Numbered from the stretch's first letter, positions 51,542-60,234 are shown. The stretch is DNA of 64,000 bases from DAOSEK01 sp035363095 (GCA_035363095.1 DAOSEK010000003.1:1-64000), one strand, 5' to 3'. Notes: a model not told the origin generated them from the letters alone. Numbers and translations: made by a program.

Positions 51542-54043
51542 TTATTTTTCCCAATTTCTAAAAAGCTCTAATTGTTTGGGTTCTTTTTTTCCTGAGACCT
51601 TATTTAACATATCATTATCTTTAAAAAATTGTTCTTGAATCTCCTTTGAACGCTCTATTATTTCGTTTGGGATTCCTGCTAATTTTGCAACATGAATCCC
51701 ATAGCTTTTATCTGTTGAGCCTCTAACTATTTTTCTTAAAAAAACAATACCTTCTTCTCTTTCTTTTACCAATATGTTGTAATTTGTTATGTTTTTATAT
51801 TCTTCGGTGAGCTTATTTAATACATGGTAATGCGTTGCGAAGATAGTTTTTGCCTTTATATGTTTATATATGTACTCTGCTATTGACCAAGCAAGGCTTA
51901 CACCATCATAAGTTGATGTTCCTCTTCCTAACTCATCAATGATTATCAATGAATCGCTTGTTGCATTGTTTAAAATGTTAGCAGTTTCACTCATTTCAAC
52001 CATAAATGTGCTTTGTCCTTGGCTTAGGATATCATGTGCTCCAACCCTGGTGAAAATTCTATCAACCACTCCAATTTTTGCGTGTTTACAAGGAACAAAA
52101 GAACCTAATTGAGCCATTAGAACTATTAGTGCAATCTGTCTCATAAATGTAGATTTTCCAGCCATATTTGGGCCAGTCAATATTATAAGCTCATTTGAGG
52201 ATATTAATATATCATTAGTTATGAAATTATCAATGTGTTGTTCAACAATTGGGTGTCTACCCGACTGGATTTCAATGATTTTATCTCTGTTAATTAGTGG
52301 TTTAGTGTAATTATTTTCAATAGCAATTAAAGCTAAATTTGTTAATACATCAATTAAAGCAAGCTGTCTTGCAATTTGCTGTATATCTTCAATAGTTTTA
52401 TACACTGCATTTAGTATTTCTAGGAATAACGAATTCTCAAGGTCTAAAATCCGCTCTTCAGCTCCAAGTATTTGGTTTTCTAGTTCTTTTAGCTTTTGAG
52501 TGGAGTATCTGCTCCCAGAGACAAGAGTTTGTTTTACAACATAATCTCTTGGAACAAGATCTTTTTTTGCATTGCCAATACTAATAAAGTAACCTATAAC
52601 CTTATTGTAATTGATTTTAAGTGTTGAGATATTTGATTTTTGTCTTTCTTCATATTCTAATTGCTGGATGAATTTTTTGCTATTTTTTTTAATTTGTCTT
52701 AAATCATCTAGCTCTTTACTATACCCTTCTTTTATTACATTTCCTTCTCCCACTTTCAAGGCAGGCTCATCTGTTATGCTTTGATCTAAAAGATTTTTTA
52801 AATCAGTTAAGAGAGGTAATGTAGAAATATTTTTTAGTAATGAAGAATTGAATGTAGAAAGCAGATTTTTAAGTTGAGGGAGTTTTCCAATAGTATGCCT
52901 CAGGGAAGCTAAGTCTTTTGGATTTGCAGATTTAAAAGATACCCTACTAGATATTCTTTCAATATCAAAGCATCCTTCTAAAAGGGTAGAAAGTTCATCG
53001 CAATTGATTTTATTCTTCTTGAGTTCATCAATTGCTTCAAGCCTTTCTTTTATTTTATCTACATCTTTTAAAGGAGATAAGATCATTCTTTTTATTAGTC
53101 TTGAGCCCATTGCAGTTTTAGTTTTGTCTAATACCTCTAATAAAGTGTATTTTTTGGTTTTATCGTATATATTTTCACATAGTTCAAGATTTCTTATGCT
53201 ATATTCATCTAATACCATGTAATCATTGAAATCAACAAATTTTAGGTTTTTTATGTTTGATATTCCCTGCTTTTGAGTTTCTAAAAGATAACCCAATAGT
53301 GCACCAGCACTCTTTATTGCAATCTCTTTTGATTCAACACCAAAACGAATCAAAGAGCCTACCTGGAAATGCTCTTTTAATGTATCATATGCATAATCAT
53401 ATGAAAAAACTTTGTCATGCAGATATGTTATATAGATCTGTTCTTCTTTTATTTTTGAGATTAGTTCTTTATTTATTGCATAGCTTTCAGGGATTAAGCA
53501 TTCGGAAGGAATATAGGATTTTAACACGGAAAATAGATTGTTTATTCCAACACCTTCAGATATTATGAACTCACCTGTAGAGATATCACAAAGTGCTATT
53601 CCAAAACCCTGCGCATTGACAAAGAATGATGCTATAAAATTGTTATTTCCTTTTTCTAAAAGCTCATCCTCTATTATTGTTCCAGGGGTTATTATTCTTA
53701 CAATATCCCTTTTTACAAGTCTCCCTTTGGCATTTTTTGGATTTTCTATTTGTTCAACTATTACAACCTTATATCCTAATGTAACAAATTTCTTAAGATA
53801 TCCATTTAACGAGTGATATGGAATACCGGCAAGTGGTGCTTTTTTTTCTCCTTTGCCCCTTGAAGTCAAGGTAATTTCTAAAACCCTTGAAGAAGTTATT
53901 GCATCCTCATAAAAAGTTTCATAAAAATCTCCCATTCTAAAAAGAACTATACAATCAGGATGTTTTTGTTTTATCTCAACATACTGTTTCATCGCAGGGG
54001 TTAATTGACTATCATCAAATATCCCATCTTGTTGTTTTTGGTC
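51542..54043 (-). CDS. mutS: DNA mismatch repair protein MutS (MutS1)
   Basis: Recognises mismatches. The N terminus has TPAMKQYVEIKQKHPDCIVL followed by RMGDFYETFYEDA (F-x-E mismatch-wedge motif), the connector, lever and clamp, and the ATPase: ILTGPNMAGKSTFMRQIALI (Walker A), LIIIDELGRGTSTYDG (Walker B) and FATHYH (switch His). The final segment SGKKEPKQLELF is the beta-clamp/dimer tail region. Length about 833. ATG 54043 is chosen because TAAATATAAAG (54079-54089) is a TATA box inside the longer frame; the alternative is GTG 54106. Upstream of mutL with a 260-bp spacer. Confidence 0.97.
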   Translation of the reverse strand, partial: DQKQQDGIFDDSQLTPAMKQYVEIKQKHPDCIVLFRMGDFYETFYEDAITSSRVLEITLTSRGKGEKKAPLAGIPYHSLNGYLKKFVTLGYKVVIVEQIENPKNAKGRLVKRDIVRIITPGTIIEDELLEKGNNNFIASFFVNAQGFGIALCDISTGEFIISEGVGINNLFSVLKSYIPSECLIPESYAINKELISKIKEEQIYITYLHDKVFSYDYAYDTLKEHFQVGSLIRFGVESKEIAIKSAGALLGYLLETQKQGISNIKNLKFVDFNDYMVLDEYSIRNLELCENIYDKTKKYTLLEVLDKTKTAMGSRLIKRMILSPLKDVDKIKERLEAIDELKKNKINCDELSTLLEGCFDIERISSRVSFKSANPKDLASLRHTIGKLPQLKNLLSTFNSSLLKNISTLPLLTDLKNLLDQSITDEPALKVGEGNVIKEGYSKELDDLRQIKKNSKKFIQQLEYEERQKSNISTLKINYNKVIGYFISIGNAKKDLVPRDYVVKQTLVSGSRYSTQKLKELENQILGAEERILDLENSLFLEILNAVYKTIEDIQQIARQLALIDVLTNLALIAIENNYTKPLINRDKIIEIQSGRHPIVEQHIDNFITNDILISSNELIILTGPNMAGKSTFMRQIALIVLMAQLGSFVPCKHAKIGVVDRIFTRVGAHDILSQGQSTFMVEMSETANILNNATSDSLIIIDELGRGTSTYDGVSLAWSIAEYIYKHIKAKTIFATHYHVLNKLTEEYKNITNYNILVKEREEGIVFLRKIVRGSTDKSYGIHVAKLAGIPNEIIERSKEIQEQFFKDNDMLNKVSGKKEPKQLELFRNWEK

Positions 54044-54384
54044 CATAAAAATAAAGAAGGGAATATTCTTTTTTAAATCTTTATATTTAGCTGTTATTTT
54101 TGGCACATATTGATAATCCTATTTTGCGTTCGTATTATTTTATCTGGGCATTATTTTGTTTAGAGAATATTTCATTTAAGTGTTTGATATAGTTTTATTT
54201 TAAGAACATAAATAGATCATATTTTACACCTTGAGAATATACTTATACAAGAATATCTAGACATAAGTATCAATAGAGATATTTTTAAATTTAGGTTGTA
54301 AAAAATCTGTAAGAAATCTATATCTGAAAAAAATTTTGTTTTAGAAAACTTTAATAAGAAAACCACTTAAGCTAAGCTTAGATT

Positions 54385-54458
54385 GGGCCTATAGCATAGC
54401 CAGGATAGTGCGGTCGGCTTCGGACCGATTGACGGGGGTTCGAATCCCTCTAGGCTCA
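54385..54458 (+). tRNA. tRNA-Arg (anticodon UCG)
   Basis: Cloverleaf: acceptor GGGCCTA with TAGGCTC (one G-U), D stem GCAT/GTGC, anticodon stem GTCGG/CCGAT with loop CTTCGGA (anticodon TCG, reads CGA), T arm GGGGG-TTCGAAT-CCCTC, discriminator A. No CCA is encoded, so the CCA-adding enzyme must complete it. No intron. A TATA-like TTTAATAA lies about 35 nt upstream. Confidence 0.95.
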
Positions 54459-54588
54459 TAATTTTAAATGTAAAAGTATTTGTTTAAGATTTTAAGTTAT
54501 GAATGTTTTTTTTAGAGTATATCTTAAAGAATTAGAAATATTTGATAAGAATTAATCAGGTTATCAATAAGATATAATAATTCATTAC

Positions 54589-55227
54589 TTAAGATATTTT
54601 AATTAACTCTTCTATGTTTGAGAGTGCAATTATTGCAAAGTTAAAGTGTTTATTTTGGGAGTGCACCAAAAATGCCTTTTTGGCTTTTGAGATAGAGTTA
54701 AGTAAGCGTGTTTTCTCTAGGTCTGTTAAAACTTCATCTTCTATTGCTTTTTTTGCTTCGGAGATTAATTTTTCCAAGCCACTTATACTATACTCCATAG
54801 AAAACTCTTCAAGATAACGGATATATTTATTAAATAAGTCTATTTTTAAGCTTTTACCAGTTTCATTTATAGATTTTTGGCGCAGTTCAAATAGCTTATT
54901 CATAGTTGATATGGCTTTTCTACTTCTACTTTTATAAGATGTTGCTCCCATTATAAACTGAATAATTATAACACAGATAAATATCAAAAATGAATAGTGT
55001 GTTGGAATAGCAAAATTACAATTGGAATTTATATGAAATAAGAAAAAAAGCAGGTTTAAATCAAACCAAAATACTAAAAACCCTTTCAAAAAATAAAGGA
55101 GTGATATATCAAGCAATTCTTCATTTTTCTTTGATTTAATCTCTTTTAATGCAAAATAATAAGATAATGAGAAGAATATTAAACCTATTGCTCCAGGTAA
55201 CCAACGGAATTCTAAAATGCAATTCAT
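54589..55227 (-). CDS. Hypothetical membrane protein with helical C-terminal domain
   Basis: Three membrane helices in the first 110 residues (PGAIGLIFFSLSYYFALKE; FLKGFLVFWFDLNLLFFLFH; YSFLIFICVIIIQFIMGA), then about 115 residues of helical, charged sequence (SGLEKLISEAKKAIEDEVLT). No family recognised. TATAAAAAA at 55251-55259 is centred about 28 nt before ATG 55227, so the mRNA is probably leaderless; the longer frame starts with a TTG. The C-terminal helical domain is cytosolic by the positive-inside rule. It lies downstream of TFB with a repeat between. Confidence 0.72.
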   Translation of the reverse strand: MNCILEFRWLPGAIGLIFFSLSYYFALKEIKSKKNEELLDISLLYFLKGFLVFWFDLNLLFFLFHINSNCNFAIPTHYSFLIFICVIIIQFIMGATSYKSRSRKAISTMNKLFELRQKSINETGKSLKIDLFNKYIRYLEEFSMEYSISGLEKLISEAKKAIEDEVLTDLEKTRLLNSISKAKKAFLVHSQNKHFNFAIIALSNIEELIKIS

Positions 55228-55339
55228 AAGTATTTTAAATGAGTGCAACGTATAAAAAACTTATTTATTATTGTTAAATAGTTAAAAAAATACAGTTAAA
55301 AAATATAGTTAATATAGTTAGAATAAATAATAGATAAAA

Positions 55340-55510
55340 AAACCTTGGACTAATTACCAATGTATCTCGCAGATATTAGAGCTTAATCGTTTAGTAAATT
55401 CATCTCTTTTTACACAGGCACCAAATTCAAAGAGAGGTTGTTGATTTAAAAAAAGAGTACGGAACCCTCGTGTTGAAACACGAGGTATCCTTTTCTATCA
55501 ATGAAAGATT
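55340..55510 (-). repeat. Dispersed hairpin repeat, copy 14
   Basis: Outer module decayed (CCTTGGACTAATTACCAATG, ATCTCGCAGATATTAG); core reduced to GAGAGGTTGTTGATTTAAAAAAAGAGTAC and the perfect hairpin CCTCGTGTTGAAACACGAGG with TATCCTTTTC. It lies immediately downstream of the TFB stop, which is 2 bp away, in the direction of TFB transcription; the hairpin would fall in the 3' untranslated region. Confidence 0.8.
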
Positions 55511-55511
55511 A

Positions 55512-56435
55512 TTATTTCTTTTTCTTTTTTACCTTCTTTATCTCTTTTTCAAGGTTTAATTTATCCAATAATTCTTTGTATCTATTTCTTATTGTTACCT
55601 CAGTTACTCCTGCGACATCAGCGACCTCTCTTTGGGTTCTCTTCTCTCCGTTCATGAGTGCAGCAACATACAAAGCAGCTGCTGCGATTCCAGTTGGACC
55701 TCTACCTGATGTCAGTTCTGAATTTTGAGCCATATCTAAAATTTCAACAGCCTTTGATTGTGTCTCGGGAGCAAGTTTTAGAGAAGACGCAAATCTTGCA
55801 ATGTAATCTATTGGATTTGAAGGTAATATCTTTATCTCAAGTTCTCTTGTAATGAAACGATACGTTCTTCCAATCTCTTTTTTATCAATTCCTGATGCTT
55901 CTGAAAGTTCGTCAAGAGTTCTTGGAACCTCATGTCTTCTGCACGCAGCGTATAGCGAACCTGCGACAACTGATTCCATACTCCTGCCTCTTACAAGCCC
56001 TCTTTGAACAGCTTGTGTGTATATCCTTGCAGATTCTTCTTCTACAGAAACTGGAAGCTTTAGATATGAAGAAACTCTTTTTAGTTCTGCTAAAGCGAGT
56101 TTTAGGTTTCTTTCAATAGCAGTACTAATTCTATACTGCCATTTTCTTAATCTAAAAAATTTATTTTTGGTTTTCCCTGAGAATTTTGATATGTCAGATT
56201 TTCTGCCGATTTCAGTTCCTAAACCCATATCGTATTGGGTATAGGTCATTGGAGCACCTGCCCTTTTTATTGTGCCACTTTCGCTATCTTCAAAGTTTCT
56301 CCACTCTTGACTAAAATCAATCATTTTATCTTCTATTACAAGACCGCAGTCTTTACAAATAATTTCTCCTCTTTCCTTATTATGGAAGAGATTAATACTT
56401 GAACATTCCGGACATTTTTTTATGAATTGATCCAT
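55512..56435 (-). CDS. tfb: Transcription initiation factor B (TFB)
   Basis: Archaeal homologue of TFIIB; bridges TBP-DNA and RNA polymerase. Zinc ribbon CPECSSINLFHNKERGEIIC...CGLVIED (residues about 8-32), B-reader/linker EWRNFEDSESGTIKRAGAP, then two cyclin folds: RNLKLALAELKRVSSYLKLP (first) and PSNPIDYIARFASSL with REVADVAGVTEVTIRNRYKEL (second, with HTH that reads the BRE). The basic C-terminal tail KKVKKKKK is long. TATA box of its own promoter is probably TTAAAATATAAAATA (complement of about 56500-56515). A dispersed-repeat hairpin follows its stop within 2 bp. Confidence 0.97.
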   Translation of the reverse strand: MDQFIKKCPECSSINLFHNKERGEIICKDCGLVIEDKMIDFSQEWRNFEDSESGTIKRAGAPMTYTQYDMGLGTEIGRKSDISKFSGKTKNKFFRLRKWQYRISTAIERNLKLALAELKRVSSYLKLPVSVEEESARIYTQAVQRGLVRGRSMESVVAGSLYAACRRHEVPRTLDELSEASGIDKKEIGRTYRFITRELEIKILPSNPIDYIARFASSLKLAPETQSKAVEILDMAQNSELTSGRGPTGIAAAALYVAALMNGEKRTQREVADVAGVTEVTIRNRYKELLDKLNLEKEIKKVKKKKK

Positions 56436-56557
56436 TTTGATCTCTCACATTATTATTTTATTGTACTTCGAAGGGTACACATAATTTGTTTTTTTAATTG
56501 GTTATTTTATATTTTAAGCATCTATTTTTTAAAAAATATTTTAAATTTTGCGATAGA

Positions 56558-56640
56558 TTTATAAAAAGATAAACTTACTCATATATAAAGCTTTGGGTAT
56601 TTCTCGTCTCGACGATTAGAAAATATAGCCCAACCAAGAA
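56558..56640 (+). ncRNA. Possible small structured RNA with its own TATA box
   Basis: TTTATAAAAA (56558-56567) would start transcription near 56588-56592. There begins CTTTGGGTATTTCTCGTC, followed by GACGATTAGAAAATATAGCCCAACCAAG: TCGTC pairs with GACGA, TATTTCT with AGAAAATA (one bulge), GGG with CCC. The region is more GC-rich than the surrounding spacer. It lies between the TFB and DUF192 genes. It is not a tRNA and no C or D boxes are seen. Length unknown, function unknown. Confidence 0.35.
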
Positions 56641-56696
56641 TATTTTTAGAAAAATAATTTAACGATTAAAAACAATGCTTTTTTATTAAGGGGGTT

Positions 56697-57437
56697 CTAT
56701 ATTTTTATTCGTAATTTATCTCCTATTGAAAAATTATAAAAGTTTGATAATCCAGCATTTATTTCAAATACATATTTTGAATTAAATGAATCATTTTTTA
56801 AAGGATTATAAGATGGGCAGGTTAGATTACATAATGGTAGATTTTTTTCGATATGTACAATTTCACTTTTTTCATTGACCCAGATGATATCTATTGAAAA
56901 TAACATTCCTTTCATCCAAAAAGAAAGTGAACCTGGTTTTTCAAATACAAATAACATTCCTGAATCATTTGAAATATTATCTCTTAAACCAAGCCCTTTT
57001 TGTCTTGAACTTAATGTATTTGAAATTTCAGTATAAAAACAGGCTTCTTTAATACATAAAATCGGAAGGTTTTCTTTGTCAAGATTAGAATTTAAAAGCT
57101 CTGAAGACACATAATTTTGCAGTTCCACATTTCTTTGGTCCAATAGTCTTAAATCATCTTCAAAAGAAAATTCCTTATTTAATATTTCATTTTCACTTGA
57201 TTGATTTTTAGAATTAAATGAAGAATTAAAAGAGTGATTAGTTGTTGTGTTATATTCTAAATAAATATCTTTTCTACTAAGATTATAATCATTAATTTCT
57301 TTTTCTTTAGAAAAGGTTAAAAAAGAATTAGCAGAGTATATATTGGAAATAATTAAGTATGTTACAAACAAAAAAATAATAGCTACTCCTAAACCTAGTA
57401 AATTCTTAAAAATATTGTTTTCAAATCTTTTAACCAT
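56697..57437 (-). CDS. DUF192 domain protein, membrane anchored
   Basis: Membrane helix at about residues 11-32 (LLGLGVAIIFLFVTYLIISN), a long polar, Asn/Ser-rich stalk with several sequons, then the DUF192 domain (about 125-246): FYTEISNTLSSRQKGLGLRD, SGMLFVFEKPGSLSFWMKGM and IDIIWVNEKSEIVHIEK, then YVFEINAGLSNFYNFSIGD. The order R-x2-GL, ML(F)V-F, FWM-x-x-M and Dx2(F/W)(I/V) are the family hallmarks. Function is unknown. The domain faces outside. A Cys pair CNLTC is in the usual place for exported members. Confidence 0.9.
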   Translation of the reverse strand: MVKRFENNIFKNLLGLGVAIIFLFVTYLIISNIYSANSFLTFSKEKEINDYNLSRKDIYLEYNTTTNHSFNSSFNSKNQSSENEILNKEFSFEDDLRLLDQRNVELQNYVSSELLNSNLDKENLPILCIKEACFYTEISNTLSSRQKGLGLRDNISNDSGMLFVFEKPGSLSFWMKGMLFSIDIIWVNEKSEIVHIEKNLPLCNLTCPSYNPLKNDSFNSKYVFEINAGLSNFYNFSIGDKLRIKI

Positions 57438-57534
57438 TTGTTTTTACTCTTTAATTTTAACAATTTTTTTAACAATTTTTCTAAAAACAAATCTTATATG
57501 CATTTTTTTGTGGACATACTTTCCAATCTCTATT

Positions 57535-57790
57535 AATGAAAAACCTCGGGGTAAAGACCTAAGTGTCTCGTATATAATCGAGGCTAATCGCTTAGTGAAT
57601 CCGTCTATTCAAACTTTCGGCTTGAAAAATCAACAACCTCACCCTAAAGAGCAAGGTATGTTGGTAATATAAAAGCATGCGCTGTATTCAAATAGTTTGT
57701 TGATTACAAAAAATTTTACCGAGTCCTCTTGTTAAAACACGAGGTATGCTTTTCGATTAACCAAATTATGCAAAATGAGCGAGCATTTCA
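57535..57790 (-). repeat. Dispersed hairpin repeat, copy 15
   Basis: AATGAAAAACCTCGGGGTAAAGACC, GTTAATCGC-like AATCGCTTAGTGAATCCGTC, AACTTTCGGCTTGAAAAATC, AACCTCACCCTAAAGAGCAAGGT, TTGGTAATATAAAAGCATGCGC, TTTGTTGATTAC, CCTCTTGTTAAAACACGAGG and TATGCTTTTC. Nearly full length. It fills the divergent gap between DUF192 and the radical SAM gene. Confidence 0.87.
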
Positions 57791-57906
57791 CGAAATCATT
57801 TGGTTAATATCATTTAGGGGGATAAGTTTTAAAATAAAAACTCTTGGATTAATAAAGCAAGGTAAGTATTGGCTATTAAACCATTTCTAAATGTATTTTA
57901 AAAATG

Positions 57907-57915
57907 TTTATATAA
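57907..57915 (+). promoter_or_regulatory. TATA box of the radical SAM gene
   Basis: TTTATATAA at 57907-57915 would start transcription near 57937, about 10 nt before ATG 57948. Confidence 0.55.
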
Positions 57916-57947
57916 CAAAATATTAATTATTCTAAATTGAAGATGAG

Positions 57948-59042
57948 ATGAATACTAAAAAGGATTTTTCGGAAACAGATATTTTAGATAAAGGAATTAA
58001 AGAAGCGAGTTTTTATAAGAGTATTAATATAATCAATAAGATAAATCATTGCAATGAATTCAATAAAAATAATGATGTTATTTGCCTTTTGTGTCCACAC
58101 AAGTGCAAGATTTCTGAAGGCAAGAGGGGAATTTGCAGAGCAAGATTAAATATAGGCGGAAAACTATATGATACGAATTATTCCAATCTTTGTGCTTTTT
58201 TTGTGGACCCTATTGAAAAAAAACCAATGTTTCATTTTATTCCTAGTTCTAAGACTTTATCTGTTGCAATTGCAGGATGCAATCTAAAATGTCTAAACTG
58301 CCAAAATTTTGAAATATCTTTAGGAGATTCAAAAAAAACAGTTATTATCAAACTTACACCTCATGAGTTGGTAGAAGAAGCAATTAAAAAAGGGGTAAAG
58401 ATTATTTCTTACACTTATACTGAACCTACAATATTTTATGATTATATGATTGATACTGCTAAAATAGCAAAGAGAAAGAATATAAAGAATATTATAGTCA
58501 GTAACGGCTATATTAATCCAAAGCCACTTGAAGAGCTTTGTAGTCTTTTGGATGGAGCAAATATAGATTTAAAGTGTTTTGATGAAAAAGGGATGCAAAG
58601 ACTTACAAGTGGAAGTATTTATCCTGTTCTTAAGTCTTTAAAGCTCATTAAATCTAAAAAGGTTTTTTTGGAAATAACAAACCTAATAGTGCCACAATAT
58701 TCTGATGATTTGAAGGCAATAAAAGATATGTGTAAATGGATTGTAAAAAATCTTGGAAAAGACACCCCTATCCATTTTTCGGCGTTTTATCCAACATATA
58801 AACTTTCTAATCTGAATGTAACACCTAATGAATTATTAAAACAAGCAAGAAAAATAGCTGTCGATGTTGGTCTTAATTTTGTATATATTGGAAACACAAG
58901 AATCTTGGATGCAGAAAACACTTATTGCCCAAGTTGCAAACATATTTTAATTGAGAGAAAGGGATATCAAATTTATAACAACAATATTGATAATGGAAAA
59001 TGCAATTTTTGTAAACAGATTATCCCTGGAGTTTGGGATTAG
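57948..59042 (+). CDS. amrS: AmmeMemoRadiSam-type radical SAM protein
   Basis: N-terminal zinc-like segment CLLCPHKCKISEGKRGICRA, the radical SAM cluster GCNLKCLNCQNFEIS (C-x3-C-x2-C), SYTYTEPTIFYDYMIDTA, NGYINPKPL and the C-terminal zinc finger CPSCKH...CNFCKQIIPGVW all match AmrS, the radical SAM member of the AmmeMemoRadiSam system with AMMECR1 and Memo-like proteins. Its reaction is not known. AMMECR1 and Memo are not in the window, and the neighbours are unrelated. Length 364 is slightly longer than usual through the N terminus. Confidence 0.9.
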   Translation: MNTKKDFSETDILDKGIKEASFYKSINIINKINHCNEFNKNNDVICLLCPHKCKISEGKRGICRARLNIGGKLYDTNYSNLCAFFVDPIEKKPMFHFIPSSKTLSVAIAGCNLKCLNCQNFEISLGDSKKTVIIKLTPHELVEEAIKKGVKIISYTYTEPTIFYDYMIDTAKIAKRKNIKNIIVSNGYINPKPLEELCSLLDGANIDLKCFDEKGMQRLTSGSIYPVLKSLKLIKSKKVFLEITNLIVPQYSDDLKAIKDMCKWIVKNLGKDTPIHFSAFYPTYKLSNLNVTPNELLKQARKIAVDVGLNFVYIGNTRILDAENTYCPSCKHILIERKGYQIYNNNIDNGKCNFCKQIIPGVWD

Positions 59043-59178
59043 AAAATAGGCTTAGTTAAAACCTTGGTTAAAAAAATGATTTGGATTCCTATCTTTCTAG
59101 TTAATGGATAAAAATTGAATATCAGTACCAGATTCATCTTGCCAAGATTTTGAAATATCTAATTCGTTTTTTGTTTAT

Positions 59179-60234
59179 TTATATATCAGATTTATTGTTT
59201 TTGGAGGATTTTTGGCAAGGATATATCAAATAAAATGTCTCAGTTGGAATTTCAAAGGTTTCAAATTGATAAACTAATCGACTTAGCATTCTTTCAAGCC
59301 AACGCTTTTTTGTTACATTCATGTTTTTCCCAGAGATAGTTTTTTTAGGAAAACTAGCAACAATCATTCTCGCATCAATTAGCCTGAATAAAATCTCAGA
59401 ATTTTTATGTCCTTTTTCTTCTATTAAATCTATTATTTTAAAAAGTAATGCAATATCACATGAAAAACTGCTGTTTTTAATGAATATATCGGACTCACTC
59501 TTTTTAAAAGATTTGATTTTACTAAAATCACCTTCAGAACAGACGGTACAAATTTTTATAGGATTTTGTTTTGCAGATTTATCCGAATATTGTTTAATAA
59601 TTTCAAATACATCAAGATTTAAGGTTGTTCCATTCAGTTTTTTTTCTTTAAAGAACATTTCAATAATATTTAAAACCCTTTTATCTACATCAACTGCAAG
59701 GTATTGAGAAGAATTTAAGAAATTTTTTTCAATAAATACATAAGACAAAGGATTAAGTCCACAACCCAAATCAATAAATTTTATTTTTTTATTTTTATTC
59801 ACAGGAAAGTTTGTTTTGAATCTTTTAAATATTGTTTTATATATCAAAGGATAGTATTGAAATCTTTCAAATGACGACTTATGGGTAAGTAAGATTTTAT
59901 TGATGTTTTGCACACCAAGGGGTTTTTTACTAGATTCTTTTAAAATTATTTTTTCTTCCTTATTTTTTAGGTACAAGCCAGTTTTTTTTCTTAGTTTTGA
60001 CCTGCAGAATTTAACGCAATTTTTAAAATAAGTTGACTTTGAGAAATCAGTAATATTTCTTGATTTAGTAATAGCTTTTTTAAGAAATGTATAATTTTCA
60101 TATGAAAAAATTTTTAGTTCTTTTAAAATAATACTATCTAATAAGAGATTAAACTCTTTTTTTTCTTTTACAGATTCAACAAGTTTTTGAGTATAATTTT
60201 TTGGAATTTCCAATCCGTTTATGTTTAGATCCAT
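59179..60234 (-). CDS. FmrO/Rmt-type rRNA (guanine-N7) methyltransferase-like protein
   Basis: N-terminal helical domain of about 150 residues, then a Rossmann methyltransferase with FIDLGCGLNPLSYVF (SAM motif; the Gly-Cys-Gly-x-Asn-Pro form is typical of the Rmt/FmrO group), AVDVDKRVLNIIEMFF, ALLFKIIDLIEEKGH and a C-terminal strand with VASFPKKTISGKNMN, YQFETFEIPTETFYLIY. These resemble 16S rRNA m7G1405 methyltransferases that give aminoglycoside resistance in actinomycetes and pathogens. In an archaeon the enzyme may instead modify its own small-subunit rRNA as housekeeping. Identity judged from motifs only; site of methylation not predictable. Confidence 0.72.
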   Translation of the reverse strand: MDLNINGLEIPKNYTQKLVESVKEKKEFNLLLDSIILKELKIFSYENYTFLKKAITKSRNITDFSKSTYFKNCVKFCRSKLRKKTGLYLKNKEEKIILKESSKKPLGVQNINKILLTHKSSFERFQYYPLIYKTIFKRFKTNFPVNKNKKIKFIDLGCGLNPLSYVFIEKNFLNSSQYLAVDVDKRVLNIIEMFFKEKKLNGTTLNLDVFEIIKQYSDKSAKQNPIKICTVCSEGDFSKIKSFKKSESDIFIKNSSFSCDIALLFKIIDLIEEKGHKNSEILFRLIDARMIVASFPKKTISGKNMNVTKKRWLERMLSRLVYQFETFEIPTETFYLIYPCQKSSKNNKSDI

